Below, one piece after another: positions 30,820 to 37,532 of a DNA stretch of 37,532 nt (position 1 is its first letter; every line of letters begins with the position of its first letter). The DNA comes from JBBKWJ01 sp037968895 (GTDB lineage Bacteria > Actinomycetota > Acidimicrobiia > Acidimicrobiales > SZUA-35), in assembly GCA_037968895.1 (NCBI GenBank), contig JBBKWJ010000024.1:1-37532 (forward strand). Reading direction: 5' to 3'. Made by a program: the position numbers and the translations under genes. Under the pieces are notes generated by a model, which saw only the letters and a program-made list of their open reading frames with translations, made no database searches and had not been told where the DNA came from.

Positions 30820-32739
30820 ATGTCAGATCAGCAGCCAGGTGAATGGTTCCAGAACCCAACCCCACAGGAGCCGCCAAGCGGCCAGGGAGTCGGAAACTGG
30901 GCGCCGCCACAGGGCCCAGCTGTGCACATGCCACCCGCAACACCCTCATACGCGGCACCTCAAGAGTTCAACTTCGAGAGCCATACCGTGCAGAAGAAGG
31001 GCGCCCCAATCGGGCGTCTCGCAGTCGTCGGATTGAGCCTGGCCCTCGTTGGCGGTGCTGGCTTCGCGATCAAGACTGCGTTGGACAATCCGGCTGGTCC
31101 GTCGTCGCCGAACGACGCAGCCGATGCACTTTTTCAATCGCTTGACGACGACGACTTCGTTGGCGTTGTCGAGTTGATGGCGCCATCAGAGCGCGAAGCC
31201 TACGTCGAACCGTCGCTCGACATCCTTGCGGAGTTCGCCCGGCTAACAAACAGCGATGTCAGCGACGATGTCTTTAGCGATATTCCGTTCGACATTGAAG
31301 TTGACGGCATCGAATATCAAGTGACAGAGCTTGGTCCTGGGGTTTCATGGCTAGAAGTTACTGCGGGCGAGATGGCGATCACGTTCAACGCAGACGAGGT
31401 CCCCGACTGGGCCGACGAGTTAGGCGACGAGTTTGACGCTCCCACTAACAGTCGGACTGAGACGGTCGACCTCCGCGACGAAGGCATGGCCTTTGCGTTG
31501 GTCGAAGAAGATGGCGGCTGGTACTGGAGCGGCGGATACACCATCGCGGAGAACATCCGCGTCAACGCCGGCTGGGCCCGACCGAGCTTCACTGGAACCG
31601 ACATGGCCCGTGGTGCCGATTCGCCGGAAGCGGCCGTCGAGAACATGGTCTATTCAATGACCGACTTTGATCTGCGTGGGGCCTTCACGCTTCTCGATCC
31701 TGAGGAGTTCGGCGTGCTGTACGACTACTCCGACTTCTTCCTTGACGACGCCGCGGAGCAGTTCTCCTCGCTACGTTCCGAACTTGATCAGCAAGGTATT
31801 GAGTATTCGATTGACGAGATGAAGATGAAATCATCGGAGGTTCGGGGTCGCACCGTGGTGACCGTCGACTCTTTCGTGGCCTCTGCGACTGACGGATACG
31901 ACAGCGGGACGATCGAATACCGCGACGGCTGCGTCCGGATCGAAGTCCCGGACTCCGACACGATCGACACCTGCAATGAAGCCGACCTCTGGAACGAGAT
32001 GAATGGCGGCGAGTTGTCGAGCGGATTGAACGCCAGCTTCGCCGATTTCAAGAGTGGCATCACCGTCGTTGAACGTGACGGCAAATGGTTCGTGTCCGGC
32101 GGCCCGACGATCCTTGGTTTCTATGCCGACGTGCTGGCCGCGTTGACCGAGGAAGACTGGAACGAGTTCACCGACGGAATCGGCGATCTCACCGACCTGG
32201 TCAATGGTGGTCTTGGCGGCATCGACCCGTTTGCGCTCGGCTCGGGTGACGACTGGGTCACTTCCGATGACTTTGGTGACGACACGACGTTCGCTGAAGA
32301 CGAGTTGTTCCTTGGTGACGAGACACCGGTTGACGACGACTATTTCGAAGACTTCGACTACGAGGAAATGAATCCCGTCTACATTGAACCTTCCTACGAC
32401 TTCTGGACGGACCATCCCGACAACTCTCTCGGCGTGTTCATGTACGACCTGGACACTCCACTCTCGGTCGTGAATCTCTACAAGGACTCTGGCTTTATTG
32501 AGCTGGCAGAATACGAAGCGCCGTATGACGGTGAGCGTCTCGCCGCCGCGATGGCCGCAGCGTATGGCTGTGAGCCGATCGACGCAGGGCTCATGGGTGA
32601 AGGTGTTGTTCGCTATTCGTGCAACGACGGACTCGTCGTGCAGTACGGACGATGGATGATGTACTCATTCGAAACGTCGCCAGACACTGAGGCGATCGCC
32701 ATTGACCAGCTCGCTCATCTCCGTTCGATCGGCGAGTAA
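30820..32739 (+). CDS. Membrane-anchored protein with Pro-rich N-terminus and duplicated extracytoplasmic domain
   Basis: A 639-residue protein of unknown family. Residues 1-60 are hydrophilic and Pro/Gln-rich (WFQNPTPQEPPSGQG). One transmembrane helix follows (about 67-90; LAVVGLSLALVGGAGFAIKTAL), then a long acidic exterior. Two similar modules start with PNDAADALFQSLDDDDFVGV (about 94) and DSPEAAVENMVYSMTDFDLR (about 267), each followed by a beta-rich section ending in WYWSGGY or WFVSGGP. A third part (about 525-639) is acidic then compact, with two Cys (AAAYGCEPID; VRYSCNDG). The ATG at 30820 is preferred because GAGGGAAG lies 5 nt upstream. It may be an envelope sensor or cell-division-type protein; this is a guess. 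Confidence 0.75.
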   Translation: MSDQQPGEWFQNPTPQEPPSGQGVGNWAPPQGPAVHMPPATPSYAAPQEFNFESHTVQKKGAPIGRLAVVGLSLALVGGAGFAIKTALDNPAGPSSPNDAADALFQSLDDDDFVGVVELMAPSEREAYVEPSLDILAEFARLTNSDVSDDVFSDIPFDIEVDGIEYQVTELGPGVSWLEVTAGEMAITFNADEVPDWADELGDEFDAPTNSRTETVDLRDEGMAFALVEEDGGWYWSGGYTIAENIRVNAGWARPSFTGTDMARGADSPEAAVENMVYSMTDFDLRGAFTLLDPEEFGVLYDYSDFFLDDAAEQFSSLRSELDQQGIEYSIDEMKMKSSEVRGRTVVTVDSFVASATDGYDSGTIEYRDGCVRIEVPDSDTIDTCNEADLWNEMNGGELSSGLNASFADFKSGITVVERDGKWFVSGGPTILGFYADVLAALTEEDWNEFTDGIGDLTDLVNGGLGGIDPFALGSGDDWVTSDDFGDDTTFAEDELFLGDETPVDDDYFEDFDYEEMNPVYIEPSYDFWTDHPDNSLGVFMYDLDTPLSVVNLYKDSGFIELAEYEAPYDGERLAAAMAAAYGCEPIDAGLMGEGVVRYSCNDGLVVQYGRWMMYSFETSPDTEAIAIDQLAHLRSIGE

Positions 32740-32741
32740 AT

Positions 32742-32779
32742 GGGAACCCAGCGGAGCGCACTTCACCCTCTGGGTTCCC
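32742..32779 (+). terminator. Inverted repeat after the membrane-anchored protein gene
   Basis: GGGAACCCA (32742-32750) and TGGGTTCCC (32771-32779) form a perfect 9-bp stem with a 20-nt loop, directly after the stop at 32737-32739. There is no T tract. It could instead be an operator for the gene at 32797. Confidence 0.45.
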
Positions 32780-32784
32780 GGTGC

Positions 32785-32790
32785 TAGTGT
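32785..32790 (+). promoter_or_regulatory. Leaderless-type -10 box
   Basis: TAGTGT, 6 nt before the ATG at 32797, with no ribosome-binding site between. The preceding hairpin (32742-32779) overlaps where the -35 element should be. Confidence 0.5.
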
Positions 32791-32796
32791 TCCGCC

Positions 32797-33192
32797 ATGC
32801 CTTCGCTCTCCTTTGACGGTGAAACCCACGACGAGATTGTGCAGCAGGTCAGACACTGGCTTGCCGCTCACGACGCCTCCGACGAGGGCGGACCAAAGCC
32901 GGCCGACCTTGTCAACCAGACGGCTGCGCTAACTAAGGATGCGCTTCGCGTCATCGCTGAGTCAGCACCGAACAACATCGGCCAGTCAGAACTGTTTAAG
33001 GCGCTAACCGAGATGGGCTACAAGGCGACCGACTCCACCAAGGAGGCGGCGCTTGCTGGCCTGGGAACGCTCGAAGCGACGACAAACGGATCGGTCGTAA
33101 AAAACGTCGCCGATCGGGGCACCCAGGCGCTGTTCGAGATGAACGCTCAGGTTGCGAAGCAGTTCCTCAAGTCAATAATGAAGGACAAGTAA
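32797..33192 (+). CDS. Small soluble helical protein, unknown function
   Basis: A 131-residue protein with no signal peptide or membrane helix and no family recognised. It is predicted to be largely helical: an N-terminal beta/helix element (SLSFDGETHDEIVQQVRHWL), a winged-helix-like middle (LTKDALRVIAESAPNN, then IGQSELFKALTEMGYKATD), and a Lys-ended C-terminus (VAKQFLKSIMKDK). The middle part could be a DNA-binding helix-turn-helix with the family-like phrase ALRVIAESAPNNIGQSEL, so a regulator or nucleoid-associated protein is conceivable. It lies upstream of guaA in the same direction, with a 106-nt gap. Confidence 0.65.
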   Translation: MPSLSFDGETHDEIVQQVRHWLAAHDASDEGGPKPADLVNQTAALTKDALRVIAESAPNNIGQSELFKALTEMGYKATDSTKEAALAGLGTLEATTNGSVVKNVADRGTQALFEMNAQVAKQFLKSIMKDK

Positions 33193-33284
33193 CTACCTGC
33201 GAGTTCTTCGTTTCCGAAGATCTGCCGGAGGGGTTGCGTAAGCGACTAGCCTGTTCGCTTCCCAAGCGCGAGAAGGCTGAACCC

Positions 33285-33302
33285 ATGTTGGTGTCAAAGT
33301 GA
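33285..33302 (+). CDS. Six-codon minigene overlapping the guaA start
   Basis: ATG TTG GTG TCA AAG TGA encodes MLVSK. AGAAGG (33271-33276) lies 8 nt before this ATG, ideal for a ribosome-binding site, whereas it is 22 nt from the guaA GTG. The stop TGA at 33300-33302 overlaps the guaA GTG (33299-33301) as GTGA. It probably couples guaA translation to this short frame. Confidence 0.4.
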   Translation: MLVSK

Positions 33303-34858
33303 CCGCCGCTACGAGCGTCGCTCGTCCAGACCAGGTTGTCCTCGTCGTCGACTTTGGGGCGCAATACGCCCAACTGATCGCCCGTCGGGTCCGCGAGCTC
33401 CGCGTCTACTCAGAAATCGTGCCGCACGACATCACAGCCGCCGAAGTGGCCAAGCTAGCGCCGGCCGCAATCGTGCTGTCGGGTGGACCCAAGTCGGTCA
33501 ACGCCGATGGTGCGCCCAGGCTCGATCCAGGCATCTACGAACTCGGTATCCCAATCCTTGGTATTTGTTATGGCGCTCAGCTTTTGGCTCACCAGCTTGG
33601 CGGCGTTGTCGGTCGTGATGACCGCGGTGAATACGGTCGCACCACCTGCACTTACGAAGGTGCATCGGTGCTTGTTCCATCCAGCGTGGCCACCGAACAG
33701 ACCGTTTGGATGAGCCACTTCGATGCAATCGTCGAGGCCCCCGAGGGCTTCGTGGCAACGGCGTCTACGCCAAACGCGCCAGTCGCCGTACTCGAAAACG
33801 ACGAGCGCAAGATCTACGGTGTCCAGTTCCATCCTGAGGTCGGGCACACCGACGGCGGCCAGGCGATTCTCGGACAGTTCCTCCACAAGCTCGCTAGCTG
33901 CGACGACAACTGGACCATGGGTTCCATCATCGACGCCAGCGTCGCCGCTATTCGCGAACAGGTTGGCGAAGGCAAGGCCATCTGCGCATTGTCTGGAGGA
34001 GTCGACTCCGCTGTTGCCGCCGCCATGGTGCACCGGGCAATTGGCGACCGCCTCACCTGTATCTATGTCGACACAGGGCTCATGCGCCTAAACGAGTCCG
34101 ACCAAATCGTCGAGACCTTCGAGAAAACCCAGGGGATCAAGCTCATTCACGTGAGCGCGGGCGAGCGGTACTTCACGAAGCTTGCGGGTCATGTCGAGCC
34201 AGAGACCAAGCGCAAGATCATCGGCGAGCAGTTCATCCGGATCTTCGAAGAGTTCGCTCGCAACCTCGACGATGAAGAGTTCCTCGTTCAGGGAACCCTC
34301 TACCCGGATGTGATTGAGTCCGGCACCAAGGACGCGGCCAAGATCAAGAGCCACCACAATGTGGGCGGCCTCCCCGACGACCTCAAGTTCGACCTCGTCG
34401 AGCCGCTGCGCAACCTCTTCAAAGACGAGGTCCGCAAGGTCGGCTCAGAGCTTGGGTTGCCAGACGAGATCGTCTTGCGCCAGCCATTCCCTGGTCCCGG
34501 TCTCGGGGTTCGCATCATTGGTGAAGTAACCGAAGAGAAGGTGCACGTGCTGCAGCAAGCCGACTTCATCGTTCGTGAAGAAGTCCGTAACGCTGGCCTC
34601 GAGCGTGAGCTTTGGCAAGCGTTCGCAGTGTTGCCTGACATCCGCACCGTCGGCGTCATGGGCGACGAGCGAACCTACGCCCACCCCATCATTATTCGGG
34701 CCGTTACCTCTGAAGATGCGATGACCGCCGACTGGGCTCGGCTGCCGTATGACCTTCTTGAGAAGATGTCGAACCGGATAATCAACGAGGTCGATGGCGT
34801 CAATCGAGTGGCCTACGACATCACGTCAAAGCCCCCCGGCACCATCGAGTGGGAATAA
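33299..34858 (+). CDS. guaA: GMP synthase (glutamine-hydrolysing)
   Basis: GuaA converts XMP to GMP using ATP and glutamine, the last step of guanine nucleotide synthesis. The 519-residue length is normal. The N-terminal class I amidotransferase domain (about 12-200) has the nucleophile Cys90 in GICYGAQ and His178/Glu180 in QFHPE. The ATP pyrophosphatase domain carries the P-loop SGGVDS (232-237), and the C-terminal dimerisation domain ends KPPGTIEWE, the usual family terminus. The GTG start at 33299 is the only one that fits; it overlaps the six-codon frame at 33285. An 86-bp palindromic array begins 2 nt after its stop. Confidence 0.98.
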   Translation: MTAATSVARPDQVVLVVDFGAQYAQLIARRVRELRVYSEIVPHDITAAEVAKLAPAAIVLSGGPKSVNADGAPRLDPGIYELGIPILGICYGAQLLAHQLGGVVGRDDRGEYGRTTCTYEGASVLVPSSVATEQTVWMSHFDAIVEAPEGFVATASTPNAPVAVLENDERKIYGVQFHPEVGHTDGGQAILGQFLHKLASCDDNWTMGSIIDASVAAIREQVGEGKAICALSGGVDSAVAAAMVHRAIGDRLTCIYVDTGLMRLNESDQIVETFEKTQGIKLIHVSAGERYFTKLAGHVEPETKRKIIGEQFIRIFEEFARNLDDEEFLVQGTLYPDVIESGTKDAAKIKSHHNVGGLPDDLKFDLVEPLRNLFKDEVRKVGSELGLPDEIVLRQPFPGPGLGVRIIGEVTEEKVHVLQQADFIVREEVRNAGLERELWQAFAVLPDIRTVGVMGDERTYAHPIIIRAVTSEDAMTADWARLPYDLLEKMSNRIINEVDGVNRVAYDITSKPPGTIEWE

Positions 34859-34859
34859 C

Positions 34860-34945
34860 AAAAGCGGCCGCTTTTCGACCCCATTTTCGCGCTCAGAAGC
34901 GGCCGCTTTTCGGGTGCGTTTTCGGGCATAAAAGCAGCGACTTCT
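34860..34945. repeat. Palindromic array, left copy (three units on a 35-bp pitch)
   Basis: Three 16-bp palindromic units start at 34860, 34895 and 34930, exactly 35 bp apart. Unit 1 is the perfect palindrome AAAAGCGGCCGCTTTT; unit 2 has one G-T pair; unit 3 is degenerate. The 19-bp spacers share a CG...TTTTCG core. The array starts 2 nt after the guaA stop and its last bases overlap the stop codon of the MFS gene. It is the inverted counterpart of 36211-36296 (74 of 86 positions identical). It probably works as a bidirectional terminator; wider role unknown. Confidence 0.85.
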
Positions 34946-36176
34946 AGCCAGCTGGGGTTTGGGCCGCTCGGCCAGGAGCGAAAAGAAGGGCGATAAAGCC
35001 TGCAGCGGCTAAGCCACCGAAGGCCAAATATGGCAGCGTGAATGACCCTCTGTCATCGGCGATGGCGCCAGCGGCGAAGGGCGGGACGATCGCGGCGATC
35101 CCAAAGAAGATCGTCATCAAACCAAACGCTGAGCCGAACTGCCGGTCATTCAGATGATCGCGGACGTAGGTGGCGGTTAACGTCGGATAGCTCACCCAAA
35201 GGCCACCGAACAGAATCACAACGAGGACGAGAGATGGGCCCTCAAGCGTCGCCACCCCGACGCTTGCCGCGCCGATGATCGACATCACACCGAGCATCGC
35301 GGTCCGTCGTCCCAGTTGGTCCGAAATCCACCCGATTAGCGGAGCGCCGATGAGCGACGCCAGGCCGAGACCAAGGTAGATCGACGTCACATCATCGCGG
35401 CTCACATCACCGTCGGTCTCCAACGCCTCAGCAAGAAACGTGGAGTAACCGGCGGCAATTGCCCCAAACGCGATGTATGCCAAAGTGACTGGAAGCCAGC
35501 CGGGGACGCTTCGCAGGCCGTCGAACGAAATTCGACCAGCGGGAAGCCGCTCGGTTGTTTGCGTTCTGAGTGACTGGCTGACTAGAAGCAAAATTAGAAT
35601 GGCGCCGACGCACTCGACAAGATACACGGGACGCCAGAGTTCGGGATTATCGGTGAAGGACCTGGCCCCACGGGTGCCAACGGCGACAAGCGAAGTGGCG
35701 AGGCCGATGGTGCCGGTGAGCATTCCAATTACGACGCCCCTTCGCCTGGGCTCGACGCCTTGGGTCGCGAGGACCGGCGCCGAAAGCCAGATGCCGGCCC
35801 CGCCGCTACTTAACATGGCAAGGCCAGCGAGCACGAGTGGAAACGATGTTGCAGCCGCCAGGATCGCGAGGCCGATCGCAGATGTTGACAGACCGGCCTT
35901 CATGATGCGGAGCGGCTCGAATCGACCAGCTAACAGCGTGACAATCATGACCCCGACGAGGTAGGCAACGAAGGTGGCGCCACCCCCGAAGCCAGCCTGT
36001 GTGTTGGTGATGGCGAGGTCGTCTTTGATTGCGGGCAGGAGCAGCGGATAGGTCGACCGGCCAAAACTGTGCGACACAATTGTCGTGAGCGGAATGACCA
36101 ACGCGGCGATCCCGATTCCCCATCGGGCCAATCGGCCTGACGCCGGTGGAGAGTCGCTCTGGCCTGACGTCTGCAT
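34944..36176 (-). CDS. Major facilitator superfamily transporter
   Basis: A 410-residue transporter with about 11-12 membrane helices and little else. The first loop GRSTYPLLLPAIKDDLAITNTQAGF and the loop-2 region LLAGRFEPLRIMKAG match drug/proton or organic-anion MFS carriers (CynX/YbfB-like layout), and WISDQLGRRTAMLGV is the loop 8-9 signature. The substrate is unknown. The ATG at 36176 is chosen over the in-frame GTG at 36194 because TACGAT lies exactly 6 nt upstream of it. The gene is bracketed on both sides by the inverted palindromic arrays, and its stop codon lies inside the last unit of the left one. Confidence 0.87.
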   Translation of the reverse strand: MQTSGQSDSPPASGRLARWGIGIAALVIPLTTIVSHSFGRSTYPLLLPAIKDDLAITNTQAGFGGGATFVAYLVGVMIVTLLAGRFEPLRIMKAGLSTSAIGLAILAAATSFPLVLAGLAMLSSGGAGIWLSAPVLATQGVEPRRRGVVIGMLTGTIGLATSLVAVGTRGARSFTDNPELWRPVYLVECVGAILILLLVSQSLRTQTTERLPAGRISFDGLRSVPGWLPVTLAYIAFGAIAAGYSTFLAEALETDGDVSRDDVTSIYLGLGLASLIGAPLIGWISDQLGRRTAMLGVMSIIGAASVGVATLEGPSLVLVVILFGGLWVSYPTLTATYVRDHLNDRQFGSAFGLMTIFFGIAAIVPPFAAGAIADDRGSFTLPYLAFGGLAAAGFIALLFAPGRAAQTPAG

Positions 36177-36182
36177 CGCTGG

Positions 36183-36188
36183 ATCGTA
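36183..36188 (-). promoter_or_regulatory. Leaderless-type -10 box for the MFS gene
   Basis: TACGAT on the minus strand, 6 nt before the ATG at 36176. The expected -35 region falls against the edge of the right palindromic array at 36211, so the array could influence initiation. Confidence 0.45.
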
Positions 36189-36210
36189 GGCCACTCAACC
36201 AGCGCCCCCG

Positions 36211-36296
36211 AAAAGCGGCTGCTTTTCAGCGCGAAAACGGATGCGAAAAGCGGCCGCTTCTCAACGCGAAAATGGGGTCGAAAAGCGGCTGCTTTT
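36211..36296. repeat. Palindromic array, right copy (three units on a 35-bp pitch)
   Basis: Units at 36211, 36246 and 36281, again exactly 35 bp apart and 86 bp in total. Units 1 and 3 read AAAAGCGGCTGCTTTT (one non-Watson-Crick pair each); unit 2 is AAAAGCGGCCGCTTCT. Read on the minus strand, it starts 0 nt after the TAG stop of the amidase-like gene and runs toward the MFS promoter, mirroring the left copy after guaA. No target-site duplication is visible. Confidence 0.85.
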
Positions 36297-37532
36297 CTAG
36301 TGGGGGAGGTAGCGGTCGAGGATGTTGAACGTGACCTGGTCGACTGCGGCATCGTCACCGAGTCCGAACACCCAGTCGGTTGTGCCGACCGTGACAACCT
36401 CGCCCCCCTCGGAGCCGTATGGTCGTGCCACCGACATAGTGGCATTGCCGTAGCGAACACGTGCCTTCGAATCGTCGGTGAGATCACCATAGAGACGCGA
36501 CGCAACGAACTCGAGGTCTCCTTGATCAGACAACGCCGAGATCGATTTCGGATACTCACCGACCGTCAGGTTGCTCGACGGAACAAACGCCACGATCTCC
36601 ATGTCCTCTGGCGTGCCGTCATTTCCAGCTCGGATCGGAAGCTGATAGTCGTCGAACGTAATCCTGCAGCCAGCCGTCTCGTATCCGACTACCCCATGCT
36701 TGGCTCCAAGCACATCTCCGTAGCGAAGCCCGGTTTCGGCGAAGAGCCAATGGTCGTATCGGTACACCATGAACCCGCCGAGGCCCCGTGGTGTCGCCTG
36801 GCCAAAGCGGTGATAGAGGCCATACACCGAGCTCGCACCGAGGAATGCTGCCTCCGGCCGATCGAGCAGCGGATCGCTCCAAATGCCTGTCATGAGGTGG
36901 GCCTGATCTGTCCCCATGACCGGGTCGGTCTCGTGGGCTGAATACTTGTGACACACCATGTTCTCGTTCGCCGAGCCTTCCAGTCTCACCTGCCAGAAAA
37001 TGGTGTTGCCAGAAAGGCTGACATAATTGCCACCGCGTCGGACAAAAGATTCGAGTGTGTCGCGCTGGGCCCACGACCAGTACTCGTCGTGTCCAACTCC
37101 GAGCACCAGCGCATAGTCGTCGACAATCTCGGGATGCTGTTCGAGATCGGACGAGACGGCGTAGTCAAGCTCGATATTCGCTGCCTCGGCCCACTCGACA
37201 AACCGGCGTTCGAAGGTGAACCAGCCAGACGAGCCGATGTAGCCCGGATAGCCCCGAGCCATACGGAACTCTTGATACTTGTCGCCGTCGGCATCTGGCT
37301 CTTCGCCCCAGCGAACGGGTCGGGCTTTGCGGTCGTCGCGGTCTTCGGCTTCCCGATACAACATGCCACGCCCGAATGGCCGCTCGAACGAAACCTGCTT
37401 GCCTCCGGTGTAGAGGCTCTTGCCGCCCCAGTTGTTGTAGGCGTTGTAGGTGTTCGTAGCGATGACGAGCAGCGCCTTGGCGGTCGGCTTCGCTGCCTTC
37501 ACCACGAAGCATGCGTATGCGGTGCGCCTCTC
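36297..37532 (-). CDS. N,N-dimethylformamidase large-subunit-like protein (5' truncated by window)
   Basis: The frame remains open to the last base of the window, so the N-terminus is missing; about 411 residues are present. The sequence matches the C-terminal region of the DMFase beta (large) subunit family: LLVIATNTYNAYNNWGGKSL, YPGYIGSSGWFTFERRFVEW, VLGVGHDEYWSWAQRDTLE with GGNYVSLSGNTIFWQ, and the Cys-His/Glu-bearing stretch VCHKYSAHETDP. In DMFase this region forms a glutamine-amidotransferase-like domain around a mononuclear iron site. Many homologues are annotated only by this domain, so the amide substrate is unknown. The TAG stop abuts the right palindromic array. A GTG at 37505 is not the true start, because upstream codons read YACFV-type sequence. 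Confidence 0.82.
   Translation of the reverse strand, partial: ERRTAYACFVVKAAKPTAKALLVIATNTYNAYNNWGGKSLYTGGKQVSFERPFGRGMLYREAEDRDDRKARPVRWGEEPDADGDKYQEFRMARGYPGYIGSSGWFTFERRFVEWAEAANIELDYAVSSDLEQHPEIVDDYALVLGVGHDEYWSWAQRDTLESFVRRGGNYVSLSGNTIFWQVRLEGSANENMVCHKYSAHETDPVMGTDQAHLMTGIWSDPLLDRPEAAFLGASSVYGLYHRFGQATPRGLGGFMVYRYDHWLFAETGLRYGDVLGAKHGVVGYETAGCRITFDDYQLPIRAGNDGTPEDMEIVAFVPSSNLTVGEYPKSISALSDQGDLEFVASRLYGDLTDDSKARVRYGNATMSVARPYGSEGGEVVTVGTTDWVFGLGDDAAVDQVTFNILDRYLPH

Noticed and set aside
34860..34945. CRISPR-like array (regular 35-bp spacing)
   Set aside because: Only three units, the units are palindromes, and the intervening 19 bp are themselves similar between units and between the two arrays, unlike CRISPR spacers. 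No cas genes are present.
34860..36296. Composite transposon carrying the MFS gene
   Set aside because: No transposase, no visible target-site duplication, and the arrays abut host stop codons; the inverted arrangement is reported as an open finding instead.
37505..37505. GTG at 37505 as the start of the amidase-like gene
   Set aside because: The frame stays open to the window edge and upstream codons look like coding sequence, so the gene is truncated rather than starting here.
1..37532. tRNA, rRNA, riboswitch or phage/integron genes
   Set aside because: No cloverleaf-like, rRNA-like or integrase/transposase sequences were recognised when reading the intergenic regions; short ncRNAs cannot be excluded by eye.

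Overview
The window looks like a chromosomal stretch from a moderately high-GC actinobacterium, most likely an Acidimicrobiia/Ilumatobacter-like lineage. This is inference from gene content: a complete actinobacterial-style phenylacetyl-CoA epoxidase locus, a fused pterin dehydratase/VOC protein, a TIGR03086 (mycothiol-dependent, DinB-fold) protein, a bacterial spondin-domain protein, an ECF sigma/anti-sigma pair, and many genes with a TANNNT -10 box exactly 6 nt before the start codon (leaderless style). No rRNA, tRNA, CRISPR array, transposase or phage gene was seen. Both window edges cut genes.

Layout. 1-2.5 kb: tail of a methyltransferase, a 2-oxoglutarate/Fe(II) oxygenase and purU. 2.6-4.4 kb: a coupled nitronate monooxygenase-like flavoprotein and an enoyl-CoA hydratase. 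4.3-6.7 kb: a COG0523 GTPase followed by a seven-TM HD-GYP protein. 6.8-8.0 kb: an acidic exported protein and a GatB/YqeY protein. 7.99-12.6 kb: paaX divergent from paaABCDE, separated by a symmetric 46-bp promoter/operator. 12.6-14.8 kb: PCD-VOC fusion and a rearranged spondin protein. 14.8-17.4 kb (minus strand): DEAD-box helicase, a small unknown protein and an orphan ABC ATPase, overlapping end to end. 17.6-20.4 kb: acyl-CoA dehydrogenase and a secreted PQQ-type sugar dehydrogenase. 20.5-24.6 kb: anti-sigma and ECF sigma genes divergent from a five-gene copper/cytochrome oxidase maturation cassette (PCuAC, cytochrome c, SCO, cupredoxin-like, membrane protein), whose promoter carries a GGAAC-N16-CGGTC ECF signature. 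24.6-28.3 kb: TIGR03086 protein, large membrane protein, beta-class DNA methyltransferase with an extra C-terminal domain. 28.4-33.2 kb: Nudix hydrolase, YcaQ-type glycosylase, and small and large membrane-anchored proteins of unknown role. 33.3-37.5 kb: guaA, an MFS transporter, and the 3' part of an N,N-dimethylformamidase-like gene.

The most unusual feature is a pair of 86-bp arrays at 34860-34945 and 36211-36296. Each has three palindromes on an exact 35-bp pitch, the two arrays are inverted copies of each other (74 of 86 positions identical), and they bracket the MFS gene while abutting the stop codons of guaA and the amidase-like gene. Other points: the paaX/paaA dyad, in which both -35 and both -10 elements form the palindrome arms; a six-codon minigene overlapping the guaA start; a Nudix gene whose N-terminal coding signal continues upstream without a start codon; and an ABC ATPase with glutamine in place of the switch histidine.
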